Source: Gammaproteobacteria bacterium
Lineage (GTDB): Bacteria; Pseudomonadota; Gammaproteobacteria; Steroidobacterales; Woeseiaceae
Length of the DNA stretch: 42,275 nucleotides
Assembly: GCA_013151645.1 (NCBI GenBank)
Contig: JAADHU010000037.1
Span: forward strand, 1-42,275
Direction of reading: 5' to 3'
Shown here: piece by piece, positions 7,797 to 16,475 of the stretch
Layout of the letters: each line of letters starts with the position of its first letter
How positions within the stretch are numbered: position 1 is the stretch's first letter
The notes under the pieces: generated by a model
The model's input: only the letters and a program-made list of their open reading frames with translations
Databases searched by the model: none
Told to the model about the DNA's origin: nothing
Translations under genes and position numbers: made by a program

Positions 7797-8828
7797 CTAT
7801 TTTTGCAGGTAATCGTTCAGTGCAATACCAATACCGAACCGCTCAACGCGATGGTCGTAGTCAAGCAAGCTTTCCCCGTACCCATTGAAATAGGCAGCGT
7901 AGACCCTCAATAAATTTCCTAGCGGATAGCTCCACGTGACTTCCACCGCGCCTTTGTCGGTGCCCCGGCGCAACATCAAGCCGAATGTATTCCTATTGGG
8001 CGTATAGAATGCACGGATCTCGCCATAGCCGAGATATCGATAGATGTCAGGGTTATCATCCCGGCTTGCATCCTCCGGCAAGCGATACCAGGCTTTTAAA
8101 GCCACTGCCAAATCCCCGGCGTCAATAGCGACATTCGCGAACAGGCGATTCCAGCTACGAGACAAAAGCTGCGGGCGGCCATTGGACTGATGCACAAAGC
8201 CGATATCCCAACCCACGATGTTAACGCCGCCCAAACTCGGGCCGCCATAGTGACGTACAAAAAGCTCCGGTTCATGATCGCTTTCACGAAACGCTGACGA
8301 AAAATCTTTGTTATATAACTGCCACCAGGATTGATTGGTATATGCGAAAAAGAGGGTGCTGTCCGGTAACCATAGATCGTGCGCCAGGGGAAGTTTAAAG
8401 CTTACCTGGAACTTCGCTTCTTCATGTTGCACAACATCGCCGGATTCCAGAAACTCGAACGGCGCATTGTTCGGGTGCCAGTTATACGTATACGGCAATA
8501 CGTAATTCGGTCGGTGGGCGGTCAGGGTGTACGGCCGATCCATGGTATCGAATTCGGACACGAAGCGGCGCGTGATCGCGCTTGCCGGCTTTATGGCCTC
8601 CGCAAGCTCGCCCGTCGATGTTGCTGCCGACACATCGTGATCCCGACACAGCGCGCGGATTTCGCCAACCGTCATCGTTGGACTAAGCTTGCGTACCGCA
8701 TCGACGATACAGTCGTCGACTTTGTCGGCGAACACCAGATTTGTCGAGACTATGAGTAAGAGTGGCAAACGCGCCAGCCACCGGACGTTTCCCGGTTTTT
8801 TGGGACATGAAGTCGTGCCGTTTGTCAT
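7797..8828 (-). CDS. pldA: Outer-membrane phospholipase A1 (OMPLA)
   Basis: A 343-residue protein with an N-terminal hydrophobic signal segment (20-34, LPLLLIVSTNLVFA) and an OMPLA barrel. The catalytic triad is His213, Ser215 and Asn227 in FVHQSNGR...SRSWNRL, with the same H-x-S and +14 Asn spacing as E. coli PldA (142/144/156). PldA dimerises in the outer membrane and hydrolyses acyl chains of misplaced phospholipids. An extra soluble segment (about 35-95) lies before the barrel. The frame is open upstream to 8993, but the ATG at 8828 is chosen because it overlaps the stop of the ABC permease (ATGA, 4 bases), implying translational coupling. Placing PldA at the end of an exporter operon is unusual. 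Confidence 0.92.
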   Translation of the reverse strand: MTNGTTSCPKKPGNVRWLARLPLLLIVSTNLVFADKVDDCIVDAVRKLSPTMTVGEIRALCRDHDVSAATSTGELAEAIKPASAITRRFVSEFDTMDRPYTLTAHRPNYVLPYTYNWHPNNAPFEFLESGDVVQHEEAKFQVSFKLPLAHDLWLPDSTLFFAYTNQSWWQLYNKDFSSAFRESDHEPELFVRHYGGPSLGGVNIVGWDIGFVHQSNGRPQLLSRSWNRLFANVAIDAGDLAVALKAWYRLPEDASRDDNPDIYRYLGYGEIRAFYTPNRNTFGLMLRRGTDKGAVEVTWSYPLGNLLRVYAAYFNGYGESLLDYDHRVERFGIGIALNDYLQK

Positions 8829-9955
8829 GACAGTGTTTTCTCGAAACGTTTCGACGCAAGCCATAGCGTCGCTACACCCAGTAGAGCCAGCGCAAGCATT
8901 TGCGGCCAGAGGACTTCCGGCCCGATGCCCTTCAGAAAAATACCGCGAATAACGACCAGAAAATAACGCAGTGGATTCAGGTAGGTTAGCCACTGGATGA
9001 CCTGCGGCATGTTGGCGATCGGAAACATGAAGCCTGACAACAACACGGCCGGGAAATAGAAGAAGAACGCACTCATCATGGCTTGCTGCTGAGTACGACT
9101 TAGTGTTGAGATCAGTAGTCCGATGCCTAACGTCGTCAACAAATAGAGGCTGGTCGCAAAGAACAGCAGCAACAGGCTGCCACGGATCGGTACGCCAAAC
9201 CAGAAAACGCCGATGAATGTCACCACGATCACGTTGGCAAATCCAATCAGCGCGAATGGCAAGGTCTTGCCGAGAATGAACTCAGCCGAGGTGATGGGCG
9301 CCACCATGATTTGTTCGATAGTGCCAATCTCTTTCTCACGAACCACGGCCATGCTGGTTAGCATTAGGGTGATTAACATCACGACGATGGCGATTACGCC
9401 CGGTACGTAAAAATTGCGGCTCTCCAGGTTTTCGTTGAACCAGGTACGTGTTTCAAGCTCGACCCGGCCAGGCGTTAGAAATGCACCGTTAATTCGGGTG
9501 AAGCGATTGATAAGTACAGATTGTGAGAACTGGCCCACAATTTTGGCGCTGTAGTCGAGAATCACACCCGCGGTGTTGGAGTCTGACCCATCAACAATCA
9601 GCTGGAGGTCAGCCGTACGGCCTGCGCGGAGCGCGCTACCAAAGCCTTTGTTGATCTGGATAACGGCACTTGCCTCACCGCGATCGAGCAGCTCGCGGAT
9701 CTGACGAGAATATTCTATGCGATCAGTGATGTTGAAATATCCGGAGTTCTCAAAGCGGGCGATGAGTTCACGACTAACCACGCTGTTATCCAGATCATAG
9801 ACACCAGTGTTAATGTGGTTGACGTCCAGCGTCACAGCGTAGCCGAAAATCAGTACCTGCAGAATCGGCATAACGAAGATGATGGCCTTCATCTTCGGGT
9901 CGCGGAAGATCTGAATAAACTCCTTGATCAACATATGCTTGATGCGCTCGAACAC
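8825..9955 (-). CDS. ABC-2 type permease, YbhR/YhhJ family (second)
   Basis: A 376-residue ABC-2 membrane protein. One N-terminal helix follows the KEFIQIFRDPKMK segment, a large periplasmic domain occupies about 45-175, and five more hydrophobic helices run from about 177 to the end, with PVLLSGFMFPIANMP and LTYLNPLRYFLVVIRGIFLKG typical of YbhR/YbhS/YhhJ permeases. The GTG start is 2 bases after the stop of the first permease. The two permeases are paralogous and presumably form a heterodimer powered by the two ATPases upstream. The final ATGA overlaps pldA. The substrate is unknown; relatives export drugs or other small hydrophobic compounds. Confidence 0.9.
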   Translation of the reverse strand: MFERIKHMLIKEFIQIFRDPKMKAIIFVMPILQVLIFGYAVTLDVNHINTGVYDLDNSVVSRELIARFENSGYFNITDRIEYSRQIRELLDRGEASAVIQINKGFGSALRAGRTADLQLIVDGSDSNTAGVILDYSAKIVGQFSQSVLINRFTRINGAFLTPGRVELETRTWFNENLESRNFYVPGVIAIVVMLITLMLTSMAVVREKEIGTIEQIMVAPITSAEFILGKTLPFALIGFANVIVVTFIGVFWFGVPIRGSLLLLFFATSLYLLTTLGIGLLISTLSRTQQQAMMSAFFFYFPAVLLSGFMFPIANMPQVIQWLTYLNPLRYFLVVIRGIFLKGIGPEVLWPQMLALALLGVATLWLASKRFEKTLS

Positions 9956-9957
9956 GA

Positions 9958-11091
9958 CTACACCAGCTTTTTCTGAAAGAGTTTGTTGGCAAGCAGCACG
10001 AGTGCCACGCCGAATAAAGTCAGTAAACCGGCTTCCAGCGCCAGCACTTCGAGACCGACGCCTTTCAGATAGATGCCCTTCAGCATGGTGACGAAGTAGC
10101 TTGCTGGCACCAGCCGAGACAGGGCCTGCACCGGCAACGGCATATTCGCGATAGCGTACATGAAGCCCGAGAGCAGAAACGACGGCAGAAAGGTCAGCAC
10201 CATCGCGAGCTGGCTTGCGAGCAATTGGTTACGGGTCAATATGCTGATCAACATACCGAGCGACAAAGCTCCGGCAAGAAAGATTGCTGCCATGACAAAA
10301 AGTAAAGCCACACTGCCTCGCAATGGTACGCCGAACAGGAATTCGCCCATTAGCACGGCCAGCAGCACATCCAGTAAACCAATCGCAAAGTACGGCAGCA
10401 ATTTGCCGAGAATCAATTCGTTGCCCTTGACCGGCGTCGCGATCAATTGCTCCATGGTGCCCTGCTCCCACTCGCGTGCGACGGTCAGTGATGTCAGCAG
10501 TGCTGCAATCACCATCATGATCACGGCAATCAGCCCGGGAATGATGTAGTTCTGCGATTTGAGATCGGCGTTAAACCACACTCTGGCCCGGAGGTCGACC
10601 GGCTGTGCGACCGTCTGGCCACGAACCTGGCGCACCGTGTGCATGGCCACGTCTTGCGAATAGGCGAACATCACGACGTCGAGATAGCCAATGGCAATGG
10701 TTGCGGTATTCGGGTCGCTACCATCAACGATGGCCTGCACGGGCGCAGGACGATTCGATTCAATCCGACCGGCAAACTCAGGAGGAATGATCACGGCGAG
10801 CAGCGCTTTCCCGCTATCGATTGCGCGCTCGATTTCCGGGTAGCTGGTGACGGAATCCACCAGCGAAAAATAACGCGAACCACCGAGCCGGCTGATAAGT
10901 TCACGACTCGCTTGTGAATGATTCTGGTCCCAGACCACAGTAGGCACGTTGTCGACGTCCAGCGACAGCGCGTAGCCGAACAGCAGCAGTAACAGCATTG
11001 GAATCGCGATCGCCATTCCCAGGCTGCGCGGGTCCCGCAGAATATGAATCAATTCCTTCTTCGCGATGGCTCGAACGCGCAGGATCTTCAT
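9958..11091 (-). CDS. ABC-2 type permease, YbhS/YhhJ family (first)
   Basis: A 377-residue paralogue of the next permease with the same layout: KKELIHILRDPRSLG before helix 1, a periplasmic domain to about 175, then five hydrophobic helices including FLLSGFMYAIANMPLPVQALSRLVPASYFVTMLKGIYLKG. The ATG at 11091 is preferred over a GTG at 11100 because GAGGTG lies 6 bases upstream of it. It follows the small ORF and the second ATPase on the same strand. It is the inner-membrane channel subunit of a YbhGFSR-like tripartite exporter. Confidence 0.9.
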   Translation of the reverse strand: MKILRVRAIAKKELIHILRDPRSLGMAIAIPMLLLLLFGYALSLDVDNVPTVVWDQNHSQASRELISRLGGSRYFSLVDSVTSYPEIERAIDSGKALLAVIIPPEFAGRIESNRPAPVQAIVDGSDPNTATIAIGYLDVVMFAYSQDVAMHTVRQVRGQTVAQPVDLRARVWFNADLKSQNYIIPGLIAVIMMVIAALLTSLTVAREWEQGTMEQLIATPVKGNELILGKLLPYFAIGLLDVLLAVLMGEFLFGVPLRGSVALLFVMAAIFLAGALSLGMLISILTRNQLLASQLAMVLTFLPSFLLSGFMYAIANMPLPVQALSRLVPASYFVTMLKGIYLKGVGLEVLALEAGLLTLFGVALVLLANKLFQKKLV

Positions 11092-11161
11092 CGCCGGCAC
11101 CTCATCGGAAAACGCGTTGATGCGTTTCGATTCCGGAACATTGACGTTGGAAAGGAAGCCG

Positions 11162-11326
11162 TCACGATGGAAGTCGTCCGTTGTAGAAACGCGTTAAAAT
11201 GCTTACGGCCCGCTCGGCTGTCTCCACGACGTTGAATACTTTGCCGGCAGCGCCATAACCACGCGGGAACGTCAGCGGATACGCCAAGTGCTTTGCCGGG
11301 TGTCGCTCTTGAGTGCCTTTGCTCAT
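11162..11326 (-). CDS. Small 54-residue ORF between ABC ATPase and permease genes
   Basis: The frame starts MSKGTQERHPAKHLAYPLTF and ends ILTRFYNGRLPS. It fills most of a 236-bp gap in an otherwise tightly packed operon. It begins 10 bases after the ATPase stop, with GGGAG almost touching the ATG (short spacing). There is no signal peptide, and the second half is a possible amphipathic helix. I do not recognise it. It could be a genuine small subunit or a chance ORF in spacer. Confidence 0.4.
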   Translation of the reverse strand: MSKGTQERHPAKHLAYPLTFPRGYGAAGKVFNVVETAERAVSILTRFYNGRLPS

Positions 11327-11336
11327 TCTCCCAACC

Positions 11337-12296
11337 CTATGCAGCCTGCGCAACGCGGTCTCGCGCTTCAACCAGGGACACGAACACATCTTCCATCGAC
11401 GGTTTGATTTTCTCGATGTGTTCGATGTGCAAACCGGCCGAAACCAGCGCCGCATGGATCTCCCGCTTCGCCGTATCAGCATCCGGTGCGACAACGTGAA
11501 GGCCGTTGCCAAACAGTGCGACTTCCTTGACCGAAACCAGCGCCTCAAGCATTTCGATCGCGTCCTGCGGTCGTTCGCAACGAACGTCCAACACCTCCTC
11601 TCGCATCAAGCGGGTCTTCAATTCGTTGGGCGTACCAACTGCAATCAACTCGCCACGATGAATGAGACCAATACGATCACAATACTCGGCCTCCTCCATG
11701 TAATGCGTCGTCACGAATACCGTCACGCCTTTGCCGGACAGCTCGTAGATCAGATCCCAAAATCGGCGGCGACTCAACGGGTCGACACCAGAGGTTGGTT
11801 CGTCCAGGAATATGACGGGGGGTTCGTGAAGCACTGCACAGCCCAGCGCCAGGCGTTGTTTCCAACCGCCAGAGAGGATCTTGGTGAGTGAATGCCGGTG
11901 AGTCTGAAGCCCGGCCATCTCGATTACCCATGCCTTGCGTTCTTTTCGGGTCTTCATGGGGATGCGATAGATCCCGCCATAAAAGTCGATGTTTTCCTCG
12001 ACGGTCAGGTCTTCGTAAAGCGAAAACTTCTGGCTCATGTAACCGATATGAGATTTGATCTTTTCCGTTTGACTCAGCACATCGAAGCCAGCGACTGTGC
12101 CACTGCCGCCGCTCGGCGCAAGAATTCCGGTGAGCATCCGTATCGTAGTCGATTTGCCGGAACCGTTAGGACCGAGGAAGCCGAAGATCTCGCCTTTGGC
12201 CACCTGGAAACTCACGCCGTCGACTGCAACGAAATCACCGAAGCGGCGCGTCAAACCATTGACCGTGACTGCGGGTGCCGCGTCAGTGACTGCCAT
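11337..12296 (-). CDS. ABC transporter ATPase (second of two, YbhF C-half-like)
   Basis: A 319-residue nucleotide-binding subunit. Walker A is GFLGPNGSGKST, the signature is LSGGWKQRLALG, and Walker B is PVIFLDEPTSGVDP followed by a His-loop TTHYMEEAEYCD. A C-terminal extension of about 80 residues ends SMEDVFVSLVEARD, as in drug-export (YbhF/CcmA-type) ATPases. The ATG at 12296 overlaps the previous ATPase gene by 14 bases and has a GAGAA site. It energises the two ABC-2 permeases. In E. coli the equivalent YbhF is one protein with two ATPase halves; here the halves are separate genes. Confidence 0.92.
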   Translation of the reverse strand: MAVTDAAPAVTVNGLTRRFGDFVAVDGVSFQVAKGEIFGFLGPNGSGKSTTIRMLTGILAPSGGSGTVAGFDVLSQTEKIKSHIGYMSQKFSLYEDLTVEENIDFYGGIYRIPMKTRKERKAWVIEMAGLQTHRHSLTKILSGGWKQRLALGCAVLHEPPVIFLDEPTSGVDPLSRRRFWDLIYELSGKGVTVFVTTHYMEEAEYCDRIGLIHRGELIAVGTPNELKTRLMREEVLDVRCERPQDAIEMLEALVSVKEVALFGNGLHVVAPDADTAKREIHAALVSAGLHIEHIEKIKPSMEDVFVSLVEARDRVAQAA

Positions 12297-13218
12297 GATC
12301 GTTCTCACTGGCCAACACTGACACGAACACATCCTCCAGCGATGGTTCGATCGTGCGAATGCCTTGAACCGCAAGCCCCGCCTTCCGCAATATCGCTTCG
12401 CTCTGATCGATTGCGCGCCTCGCATGGCGCGCTACTACATGGATACGATCGCCAAACAACCCCACGCTGTCCGCGTCAAGCTGCTCCCGCAGTTGCGTCG
12501 CCACCTGGCGCGGCTGGTCCGCCTCGATCTCGATGAGCGAGCCGCGCATCAATTGCTTGACCTCGGCGGGCGTACCGACGGCGATCAGGGAACCATGATG
12601 CATCAGGGCCAGCCGAGCACAGCGTTCGGCTTCATCGAGGTAGGCGGTAGAAACGAAAATCGTGACTTTCTCTCGCAGCAACTTGTAAAGAATCCGCCAA
12701 AAGTCCCGGCGCGATACCGGATCCACGCCATTGGTCGGCTCGTCCAGAAACAGGACACGCGGCGTGTGGATCAATGCGCACGCAAGCCCAAGTTTTTGTT
12801 TCATGCCACCGGAGAGCTTTCCGGCTTGTCGATTCTTGAAAGGCGTCAGATTACTGAAATCCAGCAGTTCCTTGACGCGCGTATCGCGGTCCTTGCGGGA
12901 CATCAGGTATATATCGGCATAGAAGTGGATGTTCTCCAGTACAGTCAGATCCGGATAAAGGCCGAATTGCTGACTCATATACGCGATGTCTTCCTTGATG
13001 GCGTCAGCACCGTCAACAATGTGATGGCCGGCCACCCATGCATCACCGCCACCGGGTTCCATGATTCCGGTCAGGAGACGCATGGTCGTTGTCTTGCCCG
13101 CTCCATCCGGACCGACCAACCCGAAAATCTCTCCCTGGTTCACTGACAACGTAAGATCGTTGACCGCCACGACGGCGTCGAACGATTTGCTGAGGTGCTC
13201 TGTTTTTATAGCAAGCAT
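12283..13218 (-). CDS. ABC transporter ATPase (first of two, YbhF N-half-like)
   Basis: A 311-residue nucleotide-binding subunit with Walker A GLVGPDGAGKTT (an Asp replaces the common Asn), signature LSGGMKQKLGLA, and Walker B RVLFLDEPTNGVDP. The C-terminal part ends SLEDVFVSVLASEN, parallel to its neighbour, so the two arose by duplication or by splitting of a YbhF-like gene. The ATG at 13218 overlaps the adaptor gene stop by 13 bases, and its own stop overlaps the next ATPase by 14 bases, so the set is translationally coupled. It likely forms a heterodimer with the second ATPase. Confidence 0.92.
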   Translation of the reverse strand: MLAIKTEHLSKSFDAVVAVNDLTLSVNQGEIFGLVGPDGAGKTTTMRLLTGIMEPGGGDAWVAGHHIVDGADAIKEDIAYMSQQFGLYPDLTVLENIHFYADIYLMSRKDRDTRVKELLDFSNLTPFKNRQAGKLSGGMKQKLGLACALIHTPRVLFLDEPTNGVDPVSRRDFWRILYKLLREKVTIFVSTAYLDEAERCARLALMHHGSLIAVGTPAEVKQLMRGSLIEIEADQPRQVATQLREQLDADSVGLFGDRIHVVARHARRAIDQSEAILRKAGLAVQGIRTIEPSLEDVFVSVLASENDHGSH

Positions 13219-14216
13219 GGTGCCTGACCGTCACCCAACCAGATGTCTGCATCGGCCGGCATGCCCGGTTTGAGTTCCATGTCAGTATTGGGGACGTCAA
13301 TCTTGATACGGTAGACCAGTTTGACGCGCTCTTCGGCCGTCTGGACGTTTTTAGGCGTGAACTCTGCCTGCGATGAAATGAAAGACACGCTTCCTGCATA
13401 GACTCGATCGGGATACGTATCCGTTGAAATACAAACCTCCTGACCGACCTTGACGCGACCCAGGTCGGTTTCATTGACATAGGCGCGTAACCAACTGTTA
13501 ACGAGGTCTCCAACGGTGACAATCGGCACACCGGGCACCACGTATTCGCCGGCCTCTACGTTTTCCGAGAGAACCACCCCTCCAATGGGTGCGTTGAGCG
13601 TCGCATAGCCAAGCCGTGTTTCGGCCAGCGCCCGGGATTGGGTGGCTTGCTCGAGCCGAGCCCGGGCACGATCAATTTCTTCCTGGCGCGGTCCTTTCTG
13701 CACCAATTTGAGTTGTTCGCGAGCTTGTTGACGTCGTGCCTGGCCGACCTCATAGGCCGCCAGTGAGCTGTCGTATTGCTCCTGTGCAATGGTCTTGCTG
13801 CGGAGCAGGGTTTGTGCCCGTTCATATTCAAGTTTGAGTCGATTGAGTTCGGCCTGCGCGAGCCGCACAGTCGCCTGGGCTTCGGCAATCTCCTCTGGCC
13901 GGGAACCGGCCAGGAGCGCCGCCAGTTCCGCCCGATAGGCCGCCAGCTCAGCCTGACGCATCAAAACTTCTTCGCTCAATTCGGTGCTATCGAGTTCCGC
14001 CACCGGATCGCCTGCCTGAATGAACTGCCCCTCGGATGCCGGCCGCGCCTTGACCCAGCCGGGGAGCTTGAAGCTAACCTCAACATCGGTGACTTCGATA
14101 TTGCCGGATACCCGCAGCAGGCCGTGGTTTGATTCCGGCTGGAAGTAGAAAAACGCGACCACCGCCGCGCCAACGATGGCAACCAATGATCCAGTCGCGA
14201 TGAGCTTCTTGTTCAC
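13206..14216 (-). CDS. HlyD-family periplasmic adaptor (YbhG-like)
   Basis: A 336-residue membrane-fusion protein. An N-terminal anchor helix (about 5-26, IATGSLVAIVGAAVVAFFYF) is followed by a first lipoyl/biotinyl half (PGWVKARPASEGQFIQAGDPV). A long coiled coil (about 75-195) rich in Gln, Glu, Ala and Arg comes next, then the second lipoyl half (YATLNAPIGGVVLSENVEAGE) and a beta-barrel domain ending TDMELKPGMPADADIWL. It bridges the ABC-2 permeases to an outer-membrane channel; no TolC gene is present here. The GTG start has GAGGTG 5 bases upstream and lies 9 bases after the DUF4136 lipoprotein stop. Confidence 0.91.
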   Translation of the reverse strand: MNKKLIATGSLVAIVGAAVVAFFYFQPESNHGLLRVSGNIEVTDVEVSFKLPGWVKARPASEGQFIQAGDPVAELDSTELSEEVLMRQAELAAYRAELAALLAGSRPEEIAEAQATVRLAQAELNRLKLEYERAQTLLRSKTIAQEQYDSSLAAYEVGQARRQQAREQLKLVQKGPRQEEIDRARARLEQATQSRALAETRLGYATLNAPIGGVVLSENVEAGEYVVPGVPIVTVGDLVNSWLRAYVNETDLGRVKVGQEVCISTDTYPDRVYAGSVSFISSQAEFTPKNVQTAEERVKLVYRIKIDVPNTDMELKPGMPADADIWLGDGQAPCLL

Positions 14217-14225
14217 GGCGTCACC

Positions 14226-14819
14226 TCAGTCTTCCCCGGCGGTGGATGGAAAGCGGGCGAATATTGCGCTGACCGCTTTCTGAATCGACGGCGACGGATT
14301 TTGGCGATCTGACGGTGAGATGGTTTTGGTGGCCCAGCCATGCCATACCGGCTGCTTCGTCTTACCATCGAAAACATCAATTCCGAGCGTACCCTCCGTG
14401 TACATACGATGCACCACCTCCGTGTCGTAGTAGTGGCCACCGTACAGGTGCCATCCCCACATGCCCCGATAGGCGATGGGATACGATGTCGCTTCAATAC
14501 GGTCCCGCGTACCAACGGTATACGCTACGACAAAGTCGGCAGTTTCACGGTCACCTGACAGCACAAACCCCCTGTTTACCAATTCGCGTTCGATGGCGTC
14601 GGTGATTTTCTTCTGCGTTAGCGGACTGACAGACGGACTGTCACCGTGGCCGACAATCAACGGCTCATCGGCGATCCAGCTGAAGGAACGATAATTGTCG
14701 AATGACGCGAGTTCATCGTAATGCGAACCGGACTTTATGGTGGCACATCCGCCTGCAAGCACTCCCAGGAATAGAACGAATGCGAGCCTTAGGCTGTACC
14801 GTCTGGTGACATTGCTCAT
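14226..14819 (-). CDS. DUF4136 lipoprotein
   Basis: A 197-residue predicted lipoprotein. The signal peptide ends FLGVLAGGC (Cys25), and the mature part carries the DUF4136 pattern: YDELASFDNYRSFSWI near the start, ITDAIERELVNRGFVLSGDRETADFVVAYTVGT, and a late VWHGWATKTIS block. The ATG at 14819 has AGGAG 8 bases upstream; longer starts run into the protease gene. The family is envelope-associated with no known activity. It lies immediately ahead of the exporter adaptor and is probably in the same transcript. Confidence 0.85.
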   Translation of the reverse strand: MSNVTRRYSLRLAFVLFLGVLAGGCATIKSGSHYDELASFDNYRSFSWIADEPLIVGHGDSPSVSPLTQKKITDAIERELVNRGFVLSGDRETADFVVAYTVGTRDRIEATSYPIAYRGMWGWHLYGGHYYDTEVVHRMYTEGTLGIDVFDGKTKQPVWHGWATKTISPSDRQNPSPSIQKAVSAIFARFPSTAGED

Positions 14820-14829
14820 GGTCGGACTC

Positions 14830-15942
14830 CTATGTTGTTTCACGTTGTGCCGCGAGGCCAGATTGCGGCTGTTTTGAGCCCTCGGCAGGTACGAACTCAA
14901 TCGTTTCTCTTTGGCCTTGCCGTAAAACCTCGATGGTTAACCGCGCGCCACCAGGCAGCATGCGAATAGCGTCCCGAGCCTTCAAAACGGAATCGGGAGA
15001 GATGAGGCGAATTCCGTTCGCGGCGAGAATGATGTCGCCACCAACCATGAGCGGGCGGCCATCAACCTCGATGCGAATATCACTTTCCCTGAGCCCCATG
15101 GCCTGGGCCGGGGATTGCTCGGCGATCTGTTGGATCAGCATGCCACTCGTTTGCGGCACGTTCAGCGCACGCGCAAGATTGGGCGGCAACAACACGCCGA
15201 TGAATCCGGACCAGAACGAGCGATTGTCGATTACGAGTTCGCGCGCAGAATTGATCGCGACCGCGAATCCCAGCCCCTCCGAGCCACCCGAGCGACTGCG
15301 GATGTGACTGACAATACCAATCACCTCACCGCTTTCATTGAAGAGCGGCCCGCCGGAATTTCCGGCGTTGATGGCCGCGTCGGTCTGGATAAGATTCACA
15401 TAGCTAAAGCCGCCGGACGCATCGTCTCGGTGCAGCGCGCTGACGTAACCGACCGTCAGTGTGTGGCTCATGCCGTACGGAGCGCCGACAACGAAGACGC
15501 GATCGCCCGCCCGGGTCCGGTCGGAATCGCCCAATTCGGCAGGCTCAATGCCCGACACCGGCGCATCGAGCGTCAACAGCGATACATCGGCAAAGCGTTC
15601 CGAACTCGTCACGCGAGCTCGGCGCGTCGTTCCATCGACCAATCTCACCTGAATACGATCTGCAATCTCGACCACGTGACTGGCCGTCAGTACTTGATCA
15701 TGGGCAATGAGGACACCGGACCCAAGACCGATCTCACCGGTTGGAGTTGTGCCGTTCTCCTGCGACAATGACGGCGAACTCAGTGTTCGTATCTCGACCA
15801 CCGTGGAATTGACGTGTGCGAACGTGTCACTGAGATTCGCTACCTCGGCCTGCGCAACAACCGTCAAGAGGGTTGTAACGACCAGCATCAACGTACACTG
15901 CGCCGAGTTTCGGCGTTGTTTGGCAAAGTGAAATGGAATCAT
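14830..15942 (-). CDS. Secreted trypsin-like serine protease with PDZ domain (DegP/HtrA-like)
   Basis: A 370-residue protein with a signal segment (about 15-32, CTLMLVVTTLLTVVAQA) and an S1C protease domain. The triad is His89 (TASHVV), Asp119 (FADVSLL) and Ser196 (GNSGGPLF). One PDZ domain follows at about 245-345 (SGMLIQQIAEQSPAQAMGLRESD). HtrA-type proteases degrade or refold misfolded periplasmic proteins. The ATG at 15942 overlaps the stop of the upstream membrane protein by 4 bases (ATGA) and has an AGGAG site. With a single PDZ it resembles DegS, but a cleavable signal rather than an anchor is also possible. Its place in the envelope-gene run suggests a quality-control role. Confidence 0.9.
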   Translation of the reverse strand: MIPFHFAKQRRNSAQCTLMLVVTTLLTVVAQAEVANLSDTFAHVNSTVVEIRTLSSPSLSQENGTTPTGEIGLGSGVLIAHDQVLTASHVVEIADRIQVRLVDGTTRRARVTSSERFADVSLLTLDAPVSGIEPAELGDSDRTRAGDRVFVVGAPYGMSHTLTVGYVSALHRDDASGGFSYVNLIQTDAAINAGNSGGPLFNESGEVIGIVSHIRSRSGGSEGLGFAVAINSARELVIDNRSFWSGFIGVLLPPNLARALNVPQTSGMLIQQIAEQSPAQAMGLRESDIRIEVDGRPLMVGGDIILAANGIRLISPDSVLKARDAIRMLPGGARLTIEVLRQGQRETIEFVPAEGSKQPQSGLAAQRETT

Positions 15943-16424
15943 TGCTCGCTCTCCTCGTGTGATTGCTTTGCATCGAAATTGCCCGGTTGCATGAGTGAGC
16001 GGGTGTCTTGCTTTGTCAGCACGTGCCGGCCGATCGCTGCGATTACGAGCCATACGGTGCTGCGAAGAGTCATCGCGACCACAGTACGCATCTCATACGC
16101 ACCCCCGCTGACCACGTGCACACCGAAAGCTGCGAATACGCCGAGCGTGGCAAGCGCAATGACGAGAGCGACGCGTACCGCCCAGACTTGTCGAAACAAC
16201 AAACCGATACCGGCAACCAGGTAGGCAAAGCCGGCCAGAAAGTTAAACCAAAGAACGAACGGCACGAAATCGCCGGCTGCGGCACGCGCCGCGCCGTCGA
16301 CGAACAGCACCGCGCCACCCTCGCGAACTGTGAGCAGCCCAAAGATCGCCCCGATGATCCCGGCGACGCGAACTAATACGAAGCGTCGACTCAGGTCGGC
16401 TCCGGTTGCAATCGATGTGTTCAT
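15939..16424 (-). CDS. Four-helix inner-membrane protein of unknown function
   Basis: A 161-residue protein with about four hydrophobic segments: 18-36 (VRVAGIIGAIFGLLTV), 52-75, 82-105 and 118-135. A polar tail with charged residues ends ESEQ. The size and helix pattern recall DoxX-like or small integral membrane families, but I see no diagnostic motif. It is coupled to the protease gene by an ATGA overlap, so the two are likely made together; the protease could act on it or be regulated by it (inference). Confidence 0.75.
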   Translation of the reverse strand: MNTSIATGADLSRRFVLVRVAGIIGAIFGLLTVREGGAVLFVDGAARAAAGDFVPFVLWFNFLAGFAYLVAGIGLLFRQVWAVRVALVIALATLGVFAAFGVHVVSGGAYEMRTVVAMTLRSTVWLVIAAIGRHVLTKQDTRSLMQPGNFDAKQSHEESEQ

Positions 16425-16475
16425 GAAAATCCCCTCTGTCCGATGGTGGATGATCTCTTGGTGCGCTGCCGCCTT

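Noticed and set aside
12364-13146. 260-residue plus-strand frame opposite the first ABC ATPase
   Set aside because: No motif or start signal; the ATPase on the other strand has Walker A, Walker B and signature motifs.
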